From Bacillota bacterium (GTDB lineage: Bacteria; Bacillota; Bacilli; Alicyclobacillales; SLC66), in the NCBI GenBank assembly GCA_021820825.1, contig JAKADD010000055.1:1-10686 (forward strand): a stretch of 10,686 nt of DNA, read 5' to 3'. Each line of letters begins with the position of its first letter. Position 1 is the stretch's first letter. The notes beneath the pieces are model-generated. The model saw only the letters and a list, made by a program, of their open reading frames with translations, did no database searches and was not told where the DNA came from. This document shows, piece after piece, positions 7,012 to 10,686 of the stretch. Both the position numbers and the translations under genes were made by a program.

Positions 7012-7986
7012 ATGAAGACAGTCACTTCACAAGTTCATAAGCGAAGGGAGCGAATGAAGGGCCGCACAGTTCGCTCACAGCGAGTGCGTAAAACACAGCC
7101 GTCGTTTCGCAGCGGGATGCGGCGGACTCCGCAATCCCCTGGCGTGCAGCGTGTCGCTGCAGAAACGCGGTTGGCGCAACGCGCAAAGGGAAAGTCCAGC
7201 ATGACGGGTTCCACCATGTTTCTCAAGGGCATTTCCACAACGACAACAGACAAGGAAAAAAGACAGACAGTTGGGCGAACGCGTCAGTCCGCTGGCGCCG
7301 TCAGGCACAAGCGGATGCGGCATTCCGCCAAGGTAAAAGCAAGAACGAGCAGGCACAGTCAACAAAACAGGACAGCGTCGCCAAAACGCGCGAAGAGTGA
7401 ACGTCTGTTCCTGGTGCAAAAAAAGCAGTTCCGTACGACACCCGCATCCGAATCAATCCACTCCGTTAAGACGCGCCCGTCGCGCTCGCTTCCCAGCGCG
7501 CCGTCGCCATGGTGGATTTCGTCGCCCACGCGCATCCATGTGTTGTCCAGAGAATCGTCCTGGCCAAACGCTGAGAAGCGCCTGCCCGTGCGGAGACTGA
7601 AACGCAAAATTTTGGCGCGAATTGCGCAAGTGCTGGAAGATTCCATTCTCCTGTTCCCAGACATCGCCGCTCCGGCCGCTGACCTCGACGCGGCGGAGGA
7701 GAATTGGGAAAACCTGTTGAGGGAGTCGGCAGAAACTGCAGAGCCAGAACTGCCAGCAGAGACGGAAGAAAGTGAATCTGACAGCAAAGAATACAGCTTT
7801 CCAGAGCCCTGTGACATGAGCGACTGCGCGCTCATTGGAGAGCCTTGGAACCGTGTCATGACCGTCTTTTCAGGAGATTACAGGATTCCCGATGAGGACA
7901 TTCTGCAGGTGCTGATGGAAGGACTGCAAGGCGCAGAGGATACGGAGCCAGCGACCGAACTGGACCTGAGCGCCGCTGGAATGTGA
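7012..7986 (+). CDS. Unrecognised polyampholyte protein: basic N-terminal region, acidic C-terminal region
   Basis: A 324-aa protein I do not recognise. By my count residues 1-203 hold about 54 Lys/Arg against 8 Asp/Glu and are rich in Ser, Thr and Gln with almost no long hydrophobic run, so they are probably disordered. Residues 204-324 hold about 32 Asp/Glu against 4 Lys/Arg. Between them lie a Trp pair (167-168), a basic helix-like stretch near 189-208 and a short hydrophobic patch, SILLFPDIAA. No signal peptide, transmembrane segment or catalytic motif is visible; Cys267 and Cys272 form a CDMSDC pair. The start is ATG at 7012, with GGAGGT 6 nt upstream. It follows the glycosyltransferase by 16 bp and should be cotranscribed. 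A structural role, for example a coat- or matrix-type protein binding anionic glycan, would fit the composition and neighbours but is inference. The ORF is long, has a proper ribosome site and fits the operon, so it is probably real. Confidence 0.72.
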   Translation: MKTVTSQVHKRRERMKGRTVRSQRVRKTQPSFRSGMRRTPQSPGVQRVAAETRLAQRAKGKSSMTGSTMFLKGISTTTTDKEKRQTVGRTRQSAGAVRHKRMRHSAKVKARTSRHSQQNRTASPKRAKSERLFLVQKKQFRTTPASESIHSVKTRPSRSLPSAPSPWWISSPTRIHVLSRESSWPNAEKRLPVRRLKRKILARIAQVLEDSILLFPDIAAPAADLDAAEENWENLLRESAETAEPELPAETEESESDSKEYSFPEPCDMSDCALIGEPWNRVMTVFSGDYRIPDEDILQVLMEGLQGAEDTEPATELDLSAAGM

Positions 7987-7993
7987 GGGAACA

Positions 7994-8041
7994 CAGATGC
8001 GATTGGGTGTTTTGCGCCAGGCAATCTGCCATTCGCATCTG
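7994..8041 (+). terminator. Long imperfect inverted repeat after the polyampholyte gene, possible weak terminator
   Basis: CAGATGCGATTGG (7994-8006) pairs with CCATTCGCATCTG (8029-8041) in 12 bp with one T-T mismatch, and TTGC/GCAA (8012-8015 with 8021-8024) can close the tip. It starts 7 bp after the gene's stop codon. The trailing sequence CTTCTTGCGG is only weakly U-rich, so a classic intrinsic terminator is doubtful; it may serve as a 3' stabilising structure or a factor-dependent stop before the next promoter. Confidence 0.45.
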
Positions 8042-8055
8042 CTTCTTGCGGTCTA

Positions 8056-8084
8056 TTGCAATCTTCAATAGCTTGTGATAATAT
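8056..8084 (+). promoter_or_regulatory. Sigma-A-type promoter of the c-di-GMP riboswitch transcript
   Basis: TTGCAA (8056-8061) and TAATAT (8079-8084) are separated by exactly 17 bp, which fits a housekeeping promoter. Transcription would start near 8091, just before the aptamer, leaving a leader of about 150 nt. Confidence 0.65.
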
Positions 8085-8094
8085 TATGAGAAAG

Positions 8095-8175
8095 AAAAAG
8101 GCAAACTCGCCGAAAGACGGGGGCGCAAAACTATAGGGGCTACAGCATATTGCCAAGCCAGCCAGTTGCCGACCG
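8095..8175 (+). ncRNA. Cyclic di-GMP-I riboswitch aptamer (GEMM-I)
   Basis: The conserved GEMM-I blocks occur in order: GGCAAAC (8100-8106), a stem capped by a GAAA tetraloop (8112-8115), GGGGGCGCAAAA (8119-8130), AGGGGCTA (8135-8142), then AGCCAG and TTGCCGA (8166-8172). ACT (8130-8132) faces AGT (8164-8166) where the family usually has GCC/GGC, a compensatory change that supports the fold. GGCT/AGCC and GCA/TGC form the distal arm. By alignment from memory to Vc2, the ligand-contacting positions G20, A47 and C92 correspond to 8100, 8127 and 8169 and are G, A and C; G at position 20 argues for c-di-GMP rather than cGAMP. One C-A mismatch (8110/8117) weakens the tetraloop stem. The aptamer lies just downstream of a promoter and upstream of the secreted-protein gene. 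Confidence 0.9.
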
Positions 8176-8192
8176 ATACGATATCATTCGGC

Positions 8193-8222
8193 ATGGCGGG
8201 CAGAGCCCGTCATTTTATATTT
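8193..8222 (+). terminator. Riboswitch expression-platform terminator
   Basis: ATGGCGGGC (8193-8201) pairs with GCCCGTCAT (8205-8213) in a 9-bp stem (one G-U) with an AGA loop, followed by TTTTATATTT. An alternative helix pairs the aptamer's 3' strand, GCCA and TGCCGA (8161-8172, two-base GT bulge), with TCGGCATGGC (8188-8197), 10 bp. It would take five bases of the terminator's 5' arm. The two folds are mutually exclusive. Ligand binding should hold the aptamer strand and free the terminator, predicting an OFF switch. Confidence 0.8.
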
Positions 8223-8241
8223 CAGGAGGGATGATTGGACG

Positions 8242-8874
8242 ATGAGAAAGGGCATATGGAGCGCGGCGGTTGCAGTACTGATTTTGGGTGCGGCAAATTC
8301 TCCTGTTTTTGCGGACAGCCACCATTCCAAGAACGGCAACAGTGAATGGACGAGAAAGGAACAGCGGCTGGAGAGCAACATTTCGGACACCTTGCAGACA
8401 TTCGTGCCCAAAGTGGAGTCTGTGGCGTCAACTCTCGTATCCAAACTTGGCGGACAGTCCGGAACGACCGTCACAAACAGTGTATATCTTCCATCTTCCA
8501 TCACTGCCGATGTATCCACCATACAGGCGGACGCGGCGCAACTGCAGACTACAGACGCTCCTGGACTTTTGACACAATTGAAGCAACTGGAGCGAAAGAT
8601 TGAGCTTGCGAAGGAAGCGTTGAGTCATTTGAAGGAACATTCCAACGGGTCCGCGAATCGGATGCAACATGACCTGGCCAAGTTAAACAAGGAGGACGCT
8701 GCATTTGAGCAGGCGGTTTCTGATCTGAAAACGTCCTATCAGACGCTGCAGGCCGACCCCACGAGTCATGCTGACTACAATGCGGCAAACCGGGCGTGGA
8801 AGAACGTCGAGCACTATGGCAAGAAAATTGAAGAATGGAGCCGTGAATGGTCTTCTTCAAATCAAGGAAACTGA
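8242..8874 (+). CDS. Secreted helical protein under c-di-GMP riboswitch control
   Basis: A 210-aa protein of unrecognised family. Residues 1-24 form a Sec signal peptide: MRKG, a hydrophobic core and a likely cleavage after PVFA (A24). No cell-wall anchor or lipobox is seen, so the ~186-aa mature protein should be released or loosely bound. It is mostly helix-forming: a Ser/Thr-rich part around 60-95, then charged, leucine-spaced helices at about 108-135 (LTQLKQLERKIELAKEAL), 141-170 and 175-203, suggesting a helical bundle or coiled coil. There are no Cys residues. The start is ATG at 8242; AGGAGGG at 8224-8230 lies 11 nt upstream. It is the only gene between its promoter-riboswitch leader and a strong terminator, so it is monocistronic. 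Control by c-di-GMP suggests a role in the motile/sessile switch, matrix or surface attachment. That function is inferred from regulation only. Confidence 0.85.
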   Translation: MRKGIWSAAVAVLILGAANSPVFADSHHSKNGNSEWTRKEQRLESNISDTLQTFVPKVESVASTLVSKLGGQSGTTVTNSVYLPSSITADVSTIQADAAQLQTTDAPGLLTQLKQLERKIELAKEALSHLKEHSNGSANRMQHDLAKLNKEDAAFEQAVSDLKTSYQTLQADPTSHADYNAANRAWKNVEHYGKKIEEWSREWSSSNQGN

Positions 8875-8897
8875 AACTGGACCCGCCTGATTGCTTT

Positions 8898-8941
8898 AAA
8901 ATACAATCCCCCTTTGCAGTATTAAAGGGGGATTGTATTTT
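8898..8941. terminator. Strong intrinsic terminator, able to act in both directions
   Basis: An 18-bp perfect stem: the 5' arm 8898-8915 begins AAAATACAATCCCCC and the 3' arm 8924-8941 ends GATTGTATTTT, with an 8-nt loop. The A-run on one side and the T-run on the other give a U-tract on either strand. It ends the secreted-protein transcript 23 bp after the stop and insulates htrA. Confidence 0.92.
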
Positions 8942-8988
8942 ATGTCTACCCTGTGAATCTCTTTTCGTGTCGATTTTGTAAACTCCAA

Positions 8989-9037
8989 TGTAATTACAGC
9001 TAAGATTAAGCTGTTTGCGCTAGAATGGTTGTGAAAA
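8989..9037 (+). promoter_or_regulatory. Dyads and a CssR-box-like octamer upstream of htrA
   Basis: Three patterns lie before htrA: the palindrome TGTAATTACA (8989-8998), the inverted repeat ACAGCT-N7-AGCTGT (8996-9014), and TGTGAAAA (9030-9037), whose complement TTTTCACA matches the octamer I recall for CssR sites at B. subtilis htrA. Only one copy of the octamer is present and it lies close to the ribosome site. No clear -35/-10 pair was found; TAGAAT (9021-9026) is a possible -10 without a -35. Confidence 0.3.
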
Positions 9038-9057
9038 TCAGTCATGGAGGGATCGAC

Positions 9058-10275
9058 ATGCGACGTACAGTATGGAATCGATTTGCGGGACTCGCAGTTT
9101 TGACAATGCTGGCGGCTGGTGTTGGATCGGCTACGACTGCTTGGTTCGATGCTTCGCAGTTCAGTGCAGGCCGTCAGGCGCTTGGCATTTCCCCAAGTTC
9201 TGCTGCGAGCGCCGGGCCTGGAGCGGTCACGACCAGTTATACACTGGGACCGAAAGTTATACAGGTGAATGTTACAGACGCGATTACTCAAGTCGTCAAA
9301 AAAGCCACTCCCTCTGTTGTTGGCGTACTCAATATGCAAGATCTGCCGAATGCGAATGGAACAGGGTACTCGCTTCAGGAAGCGGCGGTTGGTTCAGGAG
9401 TCATTTTCAGCGCTGCGGGATACATTGTAACCAATAACCATGTTGTACAGGGCGCGAACCAGGTTCAGGTTGTCATTAATCAGAAGCAGAAGGTGACGGC
9501 CAAGGTGGTCGGCACCGACCCCTACACAGATCTCGCCGTACTGAAAGTTCCCGCCAGTGATATTCAACCAAGCAATGTGGCTGTGTTTGGGAATTCGAGC
9601 AACCTTAATGTGGGAGAACCCGCCATTGCAATCGGCAATCCTGCGGGATTGCAATTCTCCGATACGGTCACTTCTGGCATTATCAGCGCCACTCAGCGCA
9701 GCATGCCTGTGATCGACGAGGCGACCGGGCAGACTCTGGGGATGCAAACGGTGCTGCAGACGGACGCGGCCATCAACCCTGGGAACAGCGGCGGACCGCT
9801 GCTCAACATCGCGGGTCAGGTCATTGGCATCAACAGCAGCAAGATTGCCGCGCAAGGATTTTCGGGCATGGGATTTGCAATTCCCAGCAATCAGGTGCAA
9901 AAAATCGTTGACCAGATCCTGACGTCAGGCCACGCGCAGCATGCGGCGCTTGGCATCTCTGGATTGCCGCTTCAGGATCTGCCCCAGAACTACTGGCCAA
10001 ATGTTCCGGTGAACTATGGCGTGTGGGTCGCCGCTCCGGACAACGCGCAGGCGAAAGCGGCTGGATTTCAGCACGACGATGTCATTGTGGCTGTAAATGG
10101 GCATAAAGTGACTGGCATCGGCAGTTTGCAGACTATTTTGCAGCAGTATCAGCCTGGGCAGGCGGTTTCCGTCACCGTGTACCGCGGCCAGCAAAAACTG
10201 ACTCTGCACGATACGCTGTCCAATCTGCCGCCATTAAAGTTACAGAACAACGCGGGAGGACCCGTCGTGGGTTGA
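9058..10275 (+). CDS. htrA: Membrane-anchored HtrA/DegP-type serine protease (S1C) with one PDZ domain
   Basis: A 405-aa extracytoplasmic quality-control protease that degrades misfolded secreted proteins. A short basic N-terminus and a hydrophobic segment at about 9-30 form an uncleaved signal anchor, followed by a Ser/Ala/Gly-rich linker. The trypsin-like domain has H128 (TNNHVV), D158 (PYTDLAVLK) and S244 (NPGNSGGPL), a complete catalytic triad. A C-terminal PDZ domain spans roughly 295-390 (GVWVAAPDNAQAKAAGFQHDDVIVAVNG). Length and order match Bacillus HtrA/HtrB proteins. The start is ATG at 9058, with GGAGGG (9046-9051) 6 nt upstream; an in-frame ATG at 9025 would add 11 residues that run through this ribosome site. 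It is transcribed alone, after a strong terminator. Its place next to secreted-protein genes suits an envelope role, but a dedicated substrate cannot be inferred. Confidence 0.93.
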   Translation: MRRTVWNRFAGLAVLTMLAAGVGSATTAWFDASQFSAGRQALGISPSSAASAGPGAVTTSYTLGPKVIQVNVTDAITQVVKKATPSVVGVLNMQDLPNANGTGYSLQEAAVGSGVIFSAAGYIVTNNHVVQGANQVQVVINQKQKVTAKVVGTDPYTDLAVLKVPASDIQPSNVAVFGNSSNLNVGEPAIAIGNPAGLQFSDTVTSGIISATQRSMPVIDEATGQTLGMQTVLQTDAAINPGNSGGPLLNIAGQVIGINSSKIAAQGFSGMGFAIPSNQVQKIVDQILTSGHAQHAALGISGLPLQDLPQNYWPNVPVNYGVWVAAPDNAQAKAAGFQHDDVIVAVNGHKVTGIGSLQTILQQYQPGQAVSVTVYRGQQKLTLHDTLSNLPPLKLQNNAGGPVVG

Positions 10276-10298
10276 GCAGGGCGATTGATTTTGGGAAC

Positions 10299-10314
10299 TG
10301 TGATGTGCGTCACG
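10299..10314. promoter_or_regulatory. Crp/Fnr-family operator
   Basis: TGTGA-N6-TCACG matches the Crp/Fnr-type consensus TGTGA-N6-TCACA, which is also the B. subtilis Fnr site, with one changed end base. Its centre (10306.5) is 41.5 bp before the start predicted from the -10 box at 10336-10341, the classic class II activator position. It lies upstream of the DUF2249 gene. Confidence 0.65.
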
Positions 10315-10335
10315 TCGCAACGGGCATCGTAGCCG

Positions 10336-10341
10336 TATAGT
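10336..10341 (+). promoter_or_regulatory. -10 box of the DUF2249 promoter
   Basis: TATAGT with a predicted start near 10348. No good -35 hexamer lies 16-18 bp upstream, as expected for a promoter that depends on an activator bound at the -41.5 site at 10299-10314. The leader would be about 47 nt. Confidence 0.5.
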
Positions 10342-10394
10342 GTTGGAGACAGCACGACGGCAGGAGTCGTCGGCCGATGAGAGGAGAATCTGCC

Positions 10395-10634
10395 ATGAAT
10401 GAATATGCGGCCGTGTTGGACGTGACGCAGTACCCACCGAGATTCAAACACGAGGCGATTTTCGCGGTATTTACGACGCTTGCCCCTGGTCTCGCAATGG
10501 AGATTATCAATGATCATGATCCGAAACCTCTGCGCTATCAGCTTGAGGCGGAGTACGCCGGGCAATTCGGGTGGCAGTATCTCGCGGAGGGCCCGGAGAT
10601 CTGGCGTGTCCGCCTCGAACGACGCGAATCCTGA
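10395..10634 (+). CDS. DUF2249 domain protein
   Basis: A 79-aa cytoplasmic protein that is essentially one DUF2249 domain. The family signature is clear: LDV near the start, then NDHDPKPLRYQLEAE, GQFGWQYL and EGPEIWRVRL. The biochemical role is not established; relatives occur beside genes for nitrate, nitrite or NO metabolism and hemerythrin-like proteins, so a redox or NO-related role is plausible. The start chosen is ATG at 10395, with GAGAGGAG ending 9 nt upstream. An in-frame ATG at 10377, with AGGAG 10 nt upstream, is a real alternative adding six residues outside the domain. The Crp/Fnr-type site upstream suggests induction under low oxygen. A further gene starts 12 bp after the stop. 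Confidence 0.88.
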   Translation: MNEYAAVLDVTQYPPRFKHEAIFAVFTTLAPGLAMEIINDHDPKPLRYQLEAEYAGQFGWQYLAEGPEIWRVRLERRES

Positions 10635-10646
10635 AGGGGTGGGAGC

Positions 10647-10686
10647 ATGCGGGCAAGGAACTGGTCGGTGAATCTTGAAACGGAAG
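10647..10686 (+). CDS. Start of an unidentified gene (3' end beyond window)
   Basis: ATG at 10647 follows AGGGG (10635-10639) by 7 nt and the frame stays open to the window edge, giving MRARNWSVNLETE. GTG at 10671 in the same frame is an alternative start. The 12-bp gap to the DUF2249 gene suggests cotranscription. Thirteen residues are too few to name a family. Confidence 0.4.
   Translation, partial: MRARNWSVNLETE

Noticed and set aside
7359..7859. Long antisense open frame inside the polyampholyte gene
   Set aside because: It has no ribosome binding site, is Ser-rich because it mirrors the Arg/Glu-rich coding strand, and crosses a well-supported gene.
8231..8245. Four-codon frame ATG-ATT-GGA-CGA-TGA overlapping the secreted-protein start
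   Set aside because: Its ATG directly abuts the AGGAGGG site, leaving no spacing for initiation, so it is probably not translated.
1..10686. CRISPR arrays, tRNA/rRNA genes, insertion sequences or phage genes
   Set aside because: No regularly spaced repeats, tRNA-like cloverleaf, transposase motif or terminal inverted repeats were seen.

Overview
The window looks like a piece of a Gram-positive (Bacillota) chromosome, probably an aerobic or facultative spore-forming Bacilli/Alicyclobacillaceae-type organism. The evidence is strong GGAGG-type ribosome binding sites before nearly every gene, TTG/GTG starts, an HtrA protease of the Bacillus type and a YtcC-like glycosyltransferase. Base composition is about half G+C. 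The genus cannot be fixed from sequence alone.

Layout. (1) 1-2057, + strand: the 3' part of the flavoprotein gene and the complete iron-sulfur gene of a fumarate reductase/succinate dehydrogenase that resembles the Wolinella type more than the Bacillus subtilis Sdh type. (2) 2157-5530, - strand: two extended-SDR nucleotide-sugar epimerase/decarboxylase genes flanking a UDP-sugar 6-dehydrogenase. (3) 5778-7986, + strand, divergent from (2): a GT4 glycosyltransferase and, 16 bp on, an unrecognised 324-aa protein with a very basic first two thirds and a very acidic last third. (4) 8056-8941, + strand: a promoter, a cyclic-di-GMP-I (GEMM-I) riboswitch with its own terminator, a Sec-secreted 210-aa helical protein and a strong final terminator. 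(5) 9058-10275, + strand: a membrane-anchored HtrA serine protease. (6) 10299 to the end, + strand: a Crp/Fnr-type site placed at -41.5 from a -10 box, a DUF2249 gene, and the first codons of another gene.

How it may work together. Regions 2 and 3 look like one divergent surface-glycan locus: the dehydrogenase makes a UDP-uronic acid, the two SDRs epimerise or decarboxylate it, and the glycosyltransferase transfers the sugar. Its content recalls the B. subtilis ytcABC spore-coat cluster (recalled from general knowledge, not checked). The polyampholyte and the c-di-GMP-controlled secreted protein are the least familiar parts and could be structural proteins acting with this glycan. The riboswitch fold suggests that high c-di-GMP switches the secreted protein off. 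The outer blocks (fumarate reductase/SDH; Fnr-like site plus DUF2249) point to respiration under varying oxygen.
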